A DNA stretch of 64,000 bases from Branchiostoma floridae (taxonomy: Eukaryota; Chordata; Leptocardii; Amphioxiformes; Branchiostomatidae), in NCBI RefSeq assembly GCF_000003815.2, contig NC_049983.1, positions 19,295,898 through 19,359,897 of the forward strand, in the 5' to 3' direction. The position numbers were made by a program, and so were the translations under genes. Position 1 is the first letter of the stretch. Each line of letters opens with the position of its first letter. Positions 34,106 through 47,540 of this stretch are shown piece after piece. Below the pieces are notes generated by a model that did no database searches, was not told where the DNA came from, and saw only the letters and a list, made by a program, of their open reading frames with translations.

Positions 34106-35416
34106 TGAAAATCAGAATGATGAAAGCCATATTGTTACCAAAATAATGAGAAACAAAGCAGACTTTTGTAATAATTTTTTCTAATATATGAAAACAAGAA
34201 TTAGAAATTAAAAGACTGCTGTGTTGCTATACAAGGATAAGCAGCAAGAGGTCCTCAAAATGAGGATCTAATGTATGATGGGATATAGACTGAGGAGGTG
34301 TTGGCAAAACCATGCCCATTTCACTAAGCAGTGCTGGGCATTTTTGACCATTTAGTAGTACAGATCATTACCTTCATTTTATTTCTGAGTTCAGATAATG
34401 TGTAAAGCGAATTTCCTTTGTCCACATTCCTCTGCTAGTAATTGTAGTGACTGGACTGTAGAATTTGCGTCACTAGATGACGTGCATACTTCATGACGCT
34501 TGACAGATGAAAGGCTTAAGTCAAAAGTATAAAACTACTTTTTAATATGATTATAATAGTACTTCAGTAAGAAATTTTATTGTCATTAAATCTGTGTACT
34601 AAACTATGTGAAGCATAATGTGATTACCCACTAGCATCTGGATTAGTGCACAGTTTAAGCAGAGCTGTTTTCCTAGTCAGGTACGGTGGGCAGATGACCC
34701 TAATGGCTTCTGAAGTAAGCCTGATTGCCCGGCAGCATCTCTTCTGCCGGTAATTGTCGACTTTCAAGGATGAAATTTCCTCGCTTGTGCAACTCAGAGG
34801 GGCAATAACCACGATGCTATCTCACATCCGGGAGGCGTCATAAGAATTATGGAAGCTATGAATTTAATTGAGTTGCTCGGAACTGTAACCCAATAAGTGT
34901 CATTACGGGACTCGTGGCAGGTGCGGCAGGGTCAAAGGTCCTGAAATTCTGGGAAATCACCGAGCAGCTCAGGTTTTAGCAGTCTCCATCAGCTGCTGAT
35001 TGTTTGTGCCGTTTTTGGGCAATCACAGCTGGAAACATGGTGGGAAATGGCTGCATGATAATCTGCAGGGCAGCAATTACAGCCGCACAAATTGCCTGTG
35101 GAAGTTATAATTGCTGTAATAGGTTGGGAATTTGTTCCTAATTGTTGTTCTGTTGACCTGGTCATATCCAGTAGTTAACGGTCGGCACTGTTATCTTCCT
35201 TTAGTCTTCCATGCCCCATAACCAATAAAAATTGGTGCCAAATAGTTACTTTAGCAGACTAAAGATTAACAGATCAACATACATGTGTCATATAATCATT
35301 CATGCAACAATTGTAGTAGGAAAACTGATGATTGCAGTGGGATATACTGAGGCTATTGTTGAAGTATTCCATGTGAGGTATGTTGGGGACATGTGGAAAC
35401 TAGGTGACATCGGTGA
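34106..35416. other. gene-free stretch with regulatory-looking block
   Basis: 34640-35160 is repeat-free and has several homeodomain-type cores (AATTAC, TTAATTG) among GC-richer sequence. It could be an enhancer; the sequence alone does not prove it. Confidence 0.3.
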
Positions 35417-35418
35417 TA

Positions 35419-35626
35419 CTGTAAATGCAGCAACTTTCGCGGTGGACTAATGTTCGCGGTTTTCGCGGTGGCCGTTTCACTGCGAATTTAAATCCACCGC
35501 AAACATTATTCTATAGCAGTAAGAGACTACAGTGCATGTTGCTACCGCAAACTTAAAACTACTGGGAAAATTTCTTTTTCCCGCTTCCGCAAAATTACAT
35601 CCCCGCGAACTTAAATGCATTTACAG
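35419..35626. mobile_element. 208-bp TA-flanked MITE with TTCGCGG motifs
   Basis: Inverted ends CTGTAAATGCA and TGCATTTACAG are flanked by TA. The interior repeats TTCGCGGT-type motifs. Confidence 0.85.
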
Positions 35627-35628
35627 TA

Positions 35629-38600
35629 TTTTATCTGCTGCCCCATGGTATAGATGCACGGAGGGACCCAAGAGCCCTCCATTCTTCTTCTGTATGAAGT
35701 GATGTTTAATTGTGCCTAAAGATGTCTTTCATGAATCATGATCATTTTATACATATCTACCAACAGGATGGATTTGGACAGCTTTGCTAATGGGCAATAC
35801 GCAGTGTGGTACTAGTAGTTAATGCTCATTTATATTAATTGCACTTTTTTCCCTTCAATCTCGTCAAACTGTTATCAACTGTTATGCATACAATAATGAA
35901 CATATTTATCAGTAACAAAAGCACAGAGTGTTATAGATACACATCTGTTGGCAGGGCTTCTTGTTGAGTTTTGTAGATGGCCAATGAATTCCTCAGGAAA
36001 ATCTACACTTTTTTGGAATCAGGCCAGAGACAATTTTGATTGGACTTCCAGCCGATTTTTCACAAGTTTGATAGAGATTAAAGTTAGCAAAACTGCCATG
36101 AACAACAAAGTACAACTGATACAATTTCAGTCTGTAACAAGCCAGTGATATAAGGGCATTCGGGACAGTGTGAGCTAACTATGTAGCCAAGAAGAAACTG
36201 GAAAAAGTCACCTTTTAACATTCGAGATCCCACTTCACTTATCAAAAAGACCTTCCTGGTGTGATTGATTCGAACCTTACAGTCTGGTCTTATGCAGCGT
36301 GTACCTAATGTACAAAACTGCTGTGTTATGCCTAAAGACAGTTTATATAACTACCTGTTATGCTAAACAAAGTAGCAAAGTAACACTCAATACTTGGTTA
36401 CAAATTTCTAATTCATCATAGACTTTAGTCAACATGGTAAAGACAGCAAGACAGTGTAAGAACATGGTCATGATTATAGTCATTCCCCCTTTATCTTGTG
36501 TTTCCAGCCTCTCCATATAGTCCAACAAAGATGTTGAAATGCCATATAATGTGCCAAAGAATTGTCCTTTTGCTTCACTAAGGATATTGCAGTGGGCATT
36601 TTGTATTCATGGCAGGTCAACTTATCCCCTGGCAACCTGCACTTTTGCCATTCAATGAGTTCAGTAACATTTGTTTCAAAGTACCTAGGATTTCAACACA
36701 TGCATATTTGCACATTCTAGCAGTTACTGAGGCAGGAAAAGTGTATGGTAGATATCTTCTATTGTTTCAACAGTTGTGTTTTTTTAAGGCCCAATATTCT
36801 AATGTTCAAAAGGGTTTGATAATCTGCACAATCATTTTGAATGTGCTATAAAAGATGATAGGCTGCTAACACTAGTCATAGACAGAGCTGATAACAGACA
36901 GGTTGCTACATCAGTGACAGTGATATGGTAAACCCCCAACTGTCCCCTCTTTGGCTCCAAGTTTCTTTTTCTTGTAATTTCTACTACAATTATGCTGCAG
37001 GTCAGTCTAGGTGCTCCCCAATGCTCTGCTGCATTAAAAGCAGCCATGTTTATGGATGGGTCCTCCCCAGGCCATATAATTCAGGCTCTCTTGCACATTC
37101 AATAATAATAGCCCATACTCGGTGGGGACGGGAGGGGACCAAAGGTCAAAGCTAAGGTGGATATCCAGTAAAGTGCATTTTCGGAATGGGTCGGACCTAT
37201 GCAAATGAGGTCTTAGACGGTCACCTTGGCACTACAGAATACAAGCAAATTAGAGACTGAGTTCTCGATAAGTGACATTACTCCATCAGCTCTGGCCCTA
37301 ACAGCAGGGTTTCTCTTGGGAGTTGTGAATGTGGCTCAGATAGGTGATAGGTGAATGGCAAATCTAAGGACAGAAGACCTTCTGACCAGAAATGCTCCCT
37401 TTTCTCACATTGTGACTTTGATGATAATGGTGGTAAAAGATTTGTGTAGCAGAAAGTAAAAAGAACTTTGTGATCTCAGATTCTGAAGTGAAATTTTTGT
37501 TCAGCATTCCCTACTGATTTTATTTATTATTTAGAAATCCCTACAAGTACCTCGGCTCAAGTCAAAGTATCAGTACCTGTTGCTTCCTCGAAAACAGGAG
37601 AAGTCTCTCTTTGAATTACATAACCTTCAGAGATGAGATGACCCGTACTGCCTGGAGTCCTGTATAATGTTCTCATAATCAACACTTGGGAGGAATAGAC
37701 TCCTTGATGCACTAACATCTATATTTATCACACCCACCCTCTTTATCCACAATGTAACAGGGATGGTGTGGGCAGAGCGCATGTATTACCATGGGAGTAA
37801 TATCATCAAGTGAACCTTGCACTTCTCCTCTGAAACTTTGTGAGGTCAAGGCTTTTAGAATGGAGGGCACGACTATAAAGAGACCTTTTTGGTGTAAAGC
37901 CCCAACCTTTTGCATGCAAAATGCATTATATATATATTGCATTATTTTCTTATGCTTGCATGCTTTGCTTGGCTGTGGGGTGTGTTGTATGGCCATCAGC
38001 CCTGCCCATTTAGTCCAAACACTATTATGATGATTATTCTCTTGAAGGTCTAAAGGATTGGCATTTCTGTTCATAGTATGTTAGAAGCCTCCCTGCTTGA
38101 GATATTTAGTAGTCAATTCCAGAAAATTGCCTATTTTCGTCTGAGTTACGATGGGAGATATTGTTTGCATTTTCCATCCTCATACAGAGCCTCTGACAGT
38201 TTTCAACATCAAAGCAATATCTAGTTCAAGATATAAAGCACGTAGTGTTATTAATACAAACAATTCAAAATCTACCAGAACCATGCTGTGTTGTATTGCT
38301 TTGCAATTTATTTTAGCTTGTCAGATTAATGCCGGTAATTTCCTCGCTTTCTGTTGATGGGCCCAACAGCATTTTCACACACAGGGCATTACTTCCCTTG
38401 CCAAACCTATTTATTACCTTAATTTTCTTGTCTAACATGTGTTTCCCTGGAAATCTGGTTCCCTGGAGTGTTGGAAACCATCTTTTGAAATTGCATGAGG
38501 GGAGTTTGGGATTTGAGGGTGAGAAGATCAGCCAGAAAGTAACGCGAATAATGGAGCCGAGCGTCACAAAGGATTACCGGGAGTTATCAGGCTGAATGTT

Positions 38601-39094
38601 CCGGGCCTCTTCAAAACGTGTGCTCTGTTCTGCTGGGTGTGATCGCTTCCTTTTAACTTAATGCATTACCTCACATGGAAGGGCCTCCGAGCAGTGTTTC
38701 CGTATTAGCAGAGTTATTGATATTCAGCAAGTGTCGGCAAGACGCTGGCATTTGCATAATGGAACGCTCTGGAGAGGCGCTAAGTGGTGGGCCAGAAGAA
38801 GTATCATATTTGGGCTATACATATTTAATCACTTGTTCAACAGATCCCATCACCTATTTGGGGGACAGATTGCAAATAAATGGTGATCAGAACAACATGT
38901 TAATACACTGAAGTTTAGGTCTTAATGGTATTTTTCATCAACTATTGTATTGACTTGTGGAAAATCATAATAAATCAGTAAATAAATGTTGTCAATGAGG
39001 TTCTGTTGAATACTTGGGGATTATCACTGAAAGAGTTACAGGTCAGGGACCTCAACAGATTTTTTTTGCAAAATCTTGGAATTCAAACTTGCAA
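35629..39094. other. gene-free stretch
   Basis: No gene supported. The block 38300-38820 is repeat-free and GC-richer than its flanks. Confidence 0.35.
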
Positions 39095-39120
39095 CACATC
39101 TTTCAGCACCATGGTCAGGT
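39095..39120. repeat. 26-bp direct repeat, left copy
   Basis: An identical copy lies at 39431-39456. The pair brackets the palindromic-ended element and extra A/T-rich sequence. Confidence 0.85.
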
Positions 39121-39191
39121 ACATTTTTTTTTTGGCAAAAAACTCAAAATTCAAATTTACAACTGAAAAAAATTTATCAGGTTGGTAGAAT

Positions 39192-39428
39192 GTAGGATAT
39201 AGGAGAATTCTTGTACACAAACAGTGATGAACTGGGATGAGGGGGGATACAAACTTGGCCACATTTGGCCGTTGGTGTTCTCACCGCAAAAGCGCCACCT
39301 ACATCGACTACATATAGCGGTGAGAAGCAGAACTCCAGTCAGAAGCTCTGAGGAAGGTGTCTGATAGACATAGAAACGTAAGCAAGCAAGTGCATCCTGG
39401 TTTTGTACAGAATTCTCCTATATCCTAC
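39192..39428. mobile_element. palindromic-ended repeat element, copy 2 (intact ends)
   Basis: Ends GTAGGATATAGGAGAATTCT and the matching complement at 39402-39428 are inverted. The centre matches copy 1 (GGGGGGATACAAACTTGG, AAAAGCGCCACCTACATCG). It has no coding potential. Confidence 0.75.
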
Positions 39429-39456
39429 AGCACATCTTTCAGCACCATGGTCAGGT

Positions 39457-39700
39457 GCAGTTCTTGCACCCCTTTCCACTGGAGGCTGCAACTGATGAAC
39501 GACCAGATATTTCACAGGTCTCTTAAAAATTTCGTAGACAAATATTTTGATATTGATAAACAGTTTTTTTGCCTTTTCAATCTGTTTTTGCATTATTCAT
39601 TATATTCTTATTATGAAATCAAGGGTGGCACAAATCAAATTTTTGCTTGCACAGTGGTTGCCAAGCAATCGTTCTCTAGCAGAAAGAGATCCTTACATGA
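39457..39700. repeat. dispersed repeat, copy 2
   Basis: Resembles 22180-22430 (CCACTGGAGGCTGCAACTG, ATTATGAAATCA). Its left part was probably split by the event that produced the 26-bp duplication. Confidence 0.55.
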
Positions 39701-42700
39701 AACAACAATGTTCTTAACTTTTTTAAAACTAATATGGACTTGATTGCCTTAGGCAAAGACAAATGTTATTAGTGTGCACTCTTTATTTATAGTTATACCC
39801 TTTTCATGTTGCTAATTACATGTACTTGATTTATGTAAGTTTGATTAACTAGTATTAGACGGTAAATCAAGGTTGCATACATCAAATCCTATACAAATCT
39901 TTCTTCATTAATAAACCAGTCTATATTAATTAGCTGACCAGGAAGATTAATGACACAAGATAGCAAGCACTTGACGTTGACTCATGGCAGCACAATTATT
40001 ATGGCACACAATCATGCAGATTAATGATCTCAGTAGCACCTTTTGTACATATTGTAATTTGAATGATGTCTCTGAATGATAAATTTAGTGTTTCAAGTAG
40101 GTAATAATGAAAGGCTATGCTTGTTTGCTTAATAACGAAAATTGCCATTCACCCATCATGATATTTTAAATTTCTTCAACTTTTTCAAGAACTCAGCAAT
40201 ATCTGATAAACAAGTATCCCTTTAGCTGAAAATTATGGGATGTTTATTCTTTTCTGTCATGCCTTAATGTACCAAAAGACCATTCCTGTGTTTTGCAGCA
40301 AAGTGTTAATGAGTCCCTTTGCTTGTCTACATGTTAAACAGGTATATCTTTATGGGACATTGAACTCAGACTTAGTTTAAGCCTACATAAGTTAAATGTA
40401 TTATGGAAAACTCAAAATGATGAAAAGCCTGTCAATTGTACCTTTAGGACGCACCCTGACTGTAGTCCCAGTGATGAATTGTTTCGCTTGTGGTGTATGG
40501 GTAGGTGAAGGCCAGCGTACCCATTACCTTTTCCTCCCACAACTTAACAATCCGTTATGGAACACTCTCCATGGCGTTGACATTTGCAACACTAGGAACA
40601 GTCTTGGGAAGCATACATTACGCCCTTTCATGTTGCCCCGTCGAAACTTCTTGACAAAAGGAGGGTACGTAATGTTCTGGATGGTTCCTTTGAAGAATTC
40701 TTGATGTCCTCAAATCTCCAGATCAAAAGAAAGGAAAGCCCCTTTCACATGCTAACCAGGGCATGCTAGAGTGAAGTAATTTATACCAGTGAGTTTTTTT
40801 GGGAGTTGACCATCCCACAAAGTTTGTCAAGCCATCAATAAGCTTTGAAGTTGAAGTAAAACTTAAGTTTAAAGATGTTTGAGCTAAAGGATTGTTTCTA
40901 TCTACCACATTTAATTTCCCCACAGATTTTGTTGAATATGAACTAAAAAAATTGTAAATTATATTGATGTTAAAAGTTAAGTAAGTTTATCTTTACCTGT
41001 CAACTTGTTGTTATATATTCAATTTCTATGTTCCATTTTCATCCAGGGACTATTTCTCCTCAATCTCTTTCTTACAGTCTGTCAAGCCAACCCAAGATGT
41101 GCTTAACCATATCTTCAGTCATAAGCAGATTGCATAACCAATAATACCCTGAAAATCTGTCCTTTTAAGGCAATTCCAACTGTGCCAAAAAATTGCTGCA
41201 GGGCATAATCTTCTTTTATTGTGAGATTCACGCAGTAAAGTAGCAGTAGCTTGATGATGCCCTTACACAACGTTCCTTGAGCCTTTATTCATCATGTAGT
41301 GCTGTTATCCCTTTTTATTTCCACTGCAGAAAGCCAGGGAGATATGATAAGTTATCAAGCCTGCAGTGTTTCCATAACACTTTCCTATTGGCTGGACCAA
41401 CAAGTTGAACTACTTGGTCCACTTGTTGAACACAGGCCACACCACAGGAACAATGTTACAAGCAGAGGGAGGATGTGGAAATAAAGTATGATTTATAACC
41501 TAGACAGTCATTTTTTGGCAGACAATGTCCAACCTTCATGTCTTGCATACCAAAGTGGAACTACTAGTATGTGTATGCACTGCAAATTCCACTACTATAT
41601 CACCTTATACCAATGCCTGCTGGCAAAAAATTGGGATCCCAAGCTGTTAAACCAGTCAGCAATCTAATACCTACCAGCAAATGCTTGTGAAAGATTAATA
41701 CTAAACATTCATTAAGTGTATGTATACTATGGAACAACACTGAAGAAGTATAACAACCAGTACACAAGTGGAGGAAATTGCTAACAGATCTGTTTAAACT
41801 TTTAACAGGATTACCACGTCAGTGATATGCTGTTCTCACTGTAACCTCTATACAGAACCAAAACTTCTGTTGTAAGCACTATCTATGATAGCATTAGGCT
41901 GCTAATACTGTTGTTGCCACAACAGCATTAACGTTGTAATTGTCTATTTTATAGTTGTTGCCCAGCTGATTGGAAGAGACATCTGCAAATGAAGGTTTAA
42001 TCATCAGAGAGTTTTCCACAAGGTGGGTACAAGTTCCTCATTGGTCTACTTAACTTTGTCGTTGGTATGCATGCATTTTAGCTTGTTTATCTATAAATCG
42101 GAAGCTGAAATCGGAAATGTTTAACATTTTCTCCCGTTGTCCTGTTGACTAATTCCTCAGCCCCATATTGCGCTAAAACGACAGTAAGCAAGCGCTTGGT
42201 GTCATCCATTATTGCAAATGCATCAGAATTGATTAGTAGATTTTACCTCCCGTCGCGCCCCTGCTCCAGATTTAAATTCATACCTATCCAGCTCTCTGCA
42301 CAGCAAATTGATCGGAAAGAAAAGGGCTGATGAATAAATGGCAAGATGTAATGAAATATTTTGTGCTGGTTAAGAGTGATCACCCATTCATGCGCAAAAT
42401 AGCTTACAGAGACAAATCACTATGCGGCCTATCGCTCCGGAGAGAGCAGTGACTGTACAGCAGGGAATGAGAGATTTTTCATGTGCTGTTCCATTTTCAC
42501 CTCTCAGAGTTGTATTAAGGACATAAGGAGATGAGATAGTTTTGCTGATAGATTCTGGCAGTCTTGGCAACCTCGTGTGCTAAATTTTACATTTGTCATT
42601 TGGGGCTACATCTAGAATCGAACTTACTGTCTACCAGGGCCAGTTTATAAATGTGAGAAGAGGCTTGCCGCAGGTGCCACATGCATAATTAGGGATGGGT

Positions 42701-45218
42701 TGTTCTTGCAATTTTAAGGTGTATTTTTTGTTCATGTTCCAAACTTAACTTTCCACCAACATCGGCTCAAACTTTGCAAAGCAGCCATAGCAGCCATAAC
42801 TTTGAATAGCAAAGTAGAACATGACAGATAGAATGCTATAATGCAAAGGCAGTTCCTTTTGACATTATGCATGTCTAAAGAAGTAAGAGATACATGTATT
42901 TCAGGTTATAGAAAGAAGTTTGGACACACAAGAGTCACAATTATTCGTTTTATAAAAGCTTGAATGGTATATTGTATGTTGCTCTACCAATGTGATGATT
43001 ACAGCTACATGTGAAAGACCAGCCACCTGTTAGATTTCTTCAGTTGTATTTTTTGCAAGTTGCCATTTATTTGAGGAAAATTTGACGATCTTAGTAATAC
43101 AAAACTCCCTGATTTTAAATCATAGAAAATGTATTAGACCATTATACCTTTTACAAGACAGTCATTATGGCATCACCATGGTCACAAGACTTGATCAAAA
43201 GATAAAGGCATGCAGGAGCAAATTCAAAATGGCTGCCAAACAATAACGACTGATGACACTCTGTGAGTGCTCACATCCTACCAAAGATCTATTACAAATG
43301 TGGCCATTGAAATGATTTCAGCTTTGATTTTGATGCTTAATTACCATGTTTCATTTCTCCTCCAGATCTATTACAAATGTGGCCAGTATACTGTGATTAT
43401 TTCAGCTCTGATTTTGACACTAAATTACCACATTTGAGTGCCCCTTCCAACCTCAGTTTGGTAGAACGTTGACGTATCCTCATCATTTTTATTTGAAAGA
43501 CCTTTGACCTTCAGCTGGGTTTTATGCTTAGCTGTCCAATTTCCAGTCCTCTCAGGAGTGACCAGCTTGAAAAATGTTACATCGCAAAGTTTGGTCATAA
43601 CGTACAACTTATTCCCCGCCAGTTGCTCCGAGTCGCCACAACAGCATATTTTATCATCATTCCCATTTCCACCTTATCGATTTTAAACTGTCCTGCCCCA
43701 TGGCAGCTGTTGGTGTGCCATGCGCCGGAGAGGTCAATACCAAGGGTGCTTGATTCATGAAGACAAACTTGAGTTACATAACGCTGGCAACTTTTTGGCA
43801 ATGTGACTGAGTGGATGGAAGGGCCGTCTTAGTTCGGGATTGCCATCTGTTGGTCGCCCTACGACAGGTGCATGGGGTGAAGTGGGGGCCACCACCTCAG
43901 ACTAATCAAGTGCGACACACGGTAATAGTATCAGTTCCAGCGTGCGAGGCATGCTGCCTGTGCTATTGATTTATCATATATCTTGCCGAACGTTCAATTT
44001 CGGCGCTGGAAGTATCGCTGGCCCGCACTGAAACTGTGCAGTTAACAGATAATCCAATCACAGCTGAATGTGGCAGGTACTGAAGCCTCCGCCATACATT
44101 TATCCAGGCTGGCCTTGGCTGGAAGCGTAGTGAGGTCACAAAATGTCACATCGTCATAGCTGGTCTATACACGGCATTGCACCCATCGACTGCAATATTC
44201 CATGATAAATATCTAATCGTGGTATCGAAAATCGTTGATAATTACACACCTGAATGGTTTATAACGGATTTCTGCCAAACTCTTGTTAGACACTTTTTCT
44301 CCGAAACTATGAAATTAGTTAACTATTTGTATGATCTGGAATTCTTGTCTAAAAAAAGTACAAATCAAACTCCTATCTCCTACTCGCAATTTAGGAGCCA
44401 TCACTGGTGGAAATTGATATCAAAATCAACACATCAGAGAAATGCGATACTCAGTCAGCAGAAGGCTATTGCCAGGCTTAAGGCTTTTTTCAGCCCATTT
44501 ATTTATTGGGACAGGGCTTATTCCAGTTGCTGTAGCATGAAGCAGCTATCACAAGGCAGTGTGTTAGTCCACCTTAGGTTAATTAGCCATGTCTTATCCA
44601 TTTGGAGCAGGTGAACTGGAGCAAAGCATCTGACCACAATAACCATGCCTGCCAGCCATGGAATCCTGACCTTTTTGTCTGGATTTAGCTGTTTTTGTCT
44701 GCTTGGTCACCCTCTCTTGTGTTATATCGGATAGACAGGGAATAATCAAAAGGAATTCTCTACTTCTGCCCTTGGATGAAGTGCATTCATTTTTGTCTAT
44801 ATCGGGCAAATGATATTCATATTCACGAATTGATCAGTTCATCTTCCTAAATGATATGTAGAAACTTGGAAACTACAGATTAATGTATGCAGCATTTTGC
44901 AAGCTTAAGCAAGTTTACAGAGTTACATGTAGTTTCAATAGGCACCTCAGAAGTAAAGAATATTTGGGCTCAACAGTGCATGTAAAGGTTAGGTTTCATT
45001 TTTTTTCTGAAGCAAGAATTGTTACTTTAAATAAAGAAGTCGTCCATGTTAATTTCACTTCTTAACATATTTTAGTAAACGATAAATGTATCCATACTGT
45101 AAGATTCTTTTAAAGGTACTTAGGCCAATTTGCTATCCAGGATAATCATTGAATGGCTTCATAGTAACTGAGTTAGTAAAAATTTCCTGCTTAGGAGGTC
45201 TGGTGAATTTTTTTCCAT
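39701..45218. other. gene-free stretch with regulatory-looking blocks
   Basis: No gene supported. 42100-42580 is repeat-free and has an octamer-like TTGCAAATGCAT near 42212. 43500-44110 is similar in texture. Confidence 0.35.
43284..43437. repeat. two-copy ~85-bp tandem duplication
   Basis: Both copies contain AGATCTATTACAAATGTGGC, TTTCAGCT-TGATTTTGA and AAATTACCA-type sequence, with modest divergence. Confidence 0.8.
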
Positions 45219-45458
45219 GGCAACACCAATTTAATTTGTTGTTTCTTGGATTTAAAAAAAAAAATTCAAAACCCTTAACTGGAAAAACAGAACGTTACTG
45301 AAGCAAGAGGACCAGGTTTCTGCCTTGGTGCTCTCGGTTTCATTGGATGAATACAGTCATGTTCAAGTTTTCCTCCCTGCCCTCTAGCTTTACGATGTCC
45401 TCTTCCTATACTTTCACTTGTATAAATCCGATAACCAAGAATTTAACTTGGTATGGCC
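45219..45458. mobile_element. decayed PIF/Harbinger-like MITE
   Basis: Its ends (ACACCAATTTAATTTGTTG and a complement at 45437-45458) match the element at 33709-34102 with more mismatches. The interior is shorter. Confidence 0.65.
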
Positions 45459-46313
45459 CACTATGGCCTGAGGTTGGAGGCATATCAGTTGGAGCTGCTA
45501 TTGACGTCACCAACATCAATTGTTAGATACAGCTTCCTGTAGGGGGTTCTTTATTATTGAGCCCGTCCTTCCTGTTTATCTACTGTGTATCTCACACAGC
45601 AATAAAGCATAAATCGCAGAGCCTGTTTTCCATCTACTCAGAACCGTTTACTTGAGCATCCTAATAGCACCCCGTGAAGCCGCTCTCACTGCATTCAAAC
45701 TTCACTTTCCAGACTTGCAACCAACTTCTTGTGGCTTCGGGTGATTCGTCGACATTCTAAGCCATTCGTCTTCGGAAAAGTTTTGCCATGGAGTCAATAC
45801 TTTTCTTATCTCTCTGAGGCTATCTGCAATTAATGATGGTGGGTTTAGTGGCAATCAGCCAAAGTGTTTGACTGATCGCCGACCACTTGGTCGCAACTCA
45901 GCTGTACCCGAATGGCCTTGCCTGAAAGAGAATATGTCACCTGGGTAAACCCTCCTCGAGTATCTGCTAATTCTCGCCGCGAAGATTAATCTCTCTTCTT
46001 GCCGCACTGTAATCGGACTTGATGGTCTCCCTTATTGGATGTACTCCTGGGGTAAATCCTCTCCATTTACCACCATCAGAAAGGGGAGACATTGAGGGAG
46101 AGAGTTTCAGATAAAGGTGGGCCGAATCTCTGCCGCAGTGATGGACCCTTACAGGCAGCCTGGGCCCAATATATACGCTAATCATGGGGACGTGGTTATC
46201 TCCTTGGTAGCCACATTTGTTCAGGGAGAAATCCATCAGTGGGTGACGGCTGAGTTGCCGGGACACAAGAGGGCGGGGTGCGCAACACTCTGTGACCATC
46301 CGTGGGTCTGGGA
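45459..46313. other. gene-free stretch
   Basis: Repeat-free sequence with a CRE near 45503. A minus-strand frame of 149 codons (45967-46416) runs into the satellite and has no domain. Confidence 0.35.
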
Positions 46314-47540
46314 GATACTGGCATGATTGTATCGGTTGATTAGACAGATCTAGTCTGCATAGATTCGTTATTGAATATGAAGAAACTTTGCCAACTTTGC
46401 CACAAGGAGCATTCACCTGAGTCTGTGAGATACTTGCATGATTGTATTGGTTGATTAGACAGATCTAGACTACATTGATTCATTATTAAATATGAAGAAA
46501 CTTTTCCAACTTTGTCACAAGGAGCATTCACTTTAGCTTGAGTCTGTGAGATACTTGCATGGTTGTACTGGTTGATTAGACAGATCTAGACTACATTGAT
46601 TCATTATTAAATATGAGGAAACTTTTCCAACTTTTCCACAGGGAGCATTCACCTGAGTCTGTGAGATACTTGCATGGTTGTATTGGTTAATTAGACAGAT
46701 CTAGACTTTATTGATTCATTATTTAATGTGAAGGAACTTTTCCAACTTTACCACAAGGAGCATTCACCTGTCTGTGAGGTACTTGCATGGTTGTATTGGT
46801 TAATTAGACAGATCTAGACTACATTGATTCATTATGAAATATGAGGAAACTTTTCCAACTTTGCCACAAGGAGCATTCACCTGTCTGTGAGATACTTGCA
46901 TGGTTGTATTGGTTAATTAGACAGATCTAGACTACATTGATTCATTATGAAATATGAGGAAACTTTTCCAACTTTGCCACAAGGAGCATTCACCTGTCTG
47001 TGAGATACTTGCATGGTTGTATTGGTTAATTAGACAGATCTAGACTACATTGATTCATTATGAAATATGAGGAAACTTTTCCAACTTTGCCACAAGGAGC
47101 ATTCACCTGAGTCTGTGAGATACTTGCATGGTTGTATTGGTTAATTAGACAGATCTAGACTACATTGATTCATTATGAAATATGAGGAAACTTTTCCAAC
47201 TTTGCCACAAGGAGCATTCACCTGTTTGTTTGTTTGTTTGTTTATTTCGATCTCCAATTAGAGTTACAATTATTATCATAACTCTATTCTTCCTGGAGTC
47301 GTCCATCAACATTACAAATTAAAACCATCAAATAACATAAAGTCAACAAAAGTACATGTATACTGTATGACATAAGAAAAACTGAAGTGAACTGATTACA
47401 AAAATGTAACATGAGGTACTGTCTGTGAGGTACTTGCATGATTGTATTGGTTGATTAGACAGGTCTAGTCTGCATCATGTCTGGTTCATTATTAGATATG
47501 AGGAAACGTTTCCAACTTTGCCACAGGGAGCCTTCACCTC
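46314..47540. repeat. ~113-bp satellite, nine units, interrupted once
   Basis: Units start with GATACTTGCATG-like sequence at 46314, 46429, 46550, 46665, 46779, 46891, 47004, 47119 and 47429. Units 6-8 are almost identical; the outer ones differ more. Each contains TTAGACAGATCTAGACT and CCACAAGGAGCATTCACCTG. Confidence 0.95.
47223..47418 (-). mobile_element. 3' fragment of a retroposon (LINE or SINE) inside the satellite
   Basis: On the minus strand the insert ends with AATTGGAGATCGAAATAAAC followed by a (CAAA)n-type tail, as many LINE/SINE 3' ends do. It is 5'-truncated, without coding sequence, and sits between satellite units 8 and 9. Confidence 0.6.

Noticed and set aside
36260-36320. 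tRNA gene on the minus strand (GGTTCGAATC, B-box-like)
   Set aside because: No A box, acceptor stem or anticodon arm can be drawn around it.
39340-39380. Hammerhead ribozyme core (CTGAGGA ... GAAAC) in the palindromic-ended element and its copy near 27775
   Set aside because: The positions that should close stem II do not pair in either copy, and no proper stem III/cleavage triplet follows.
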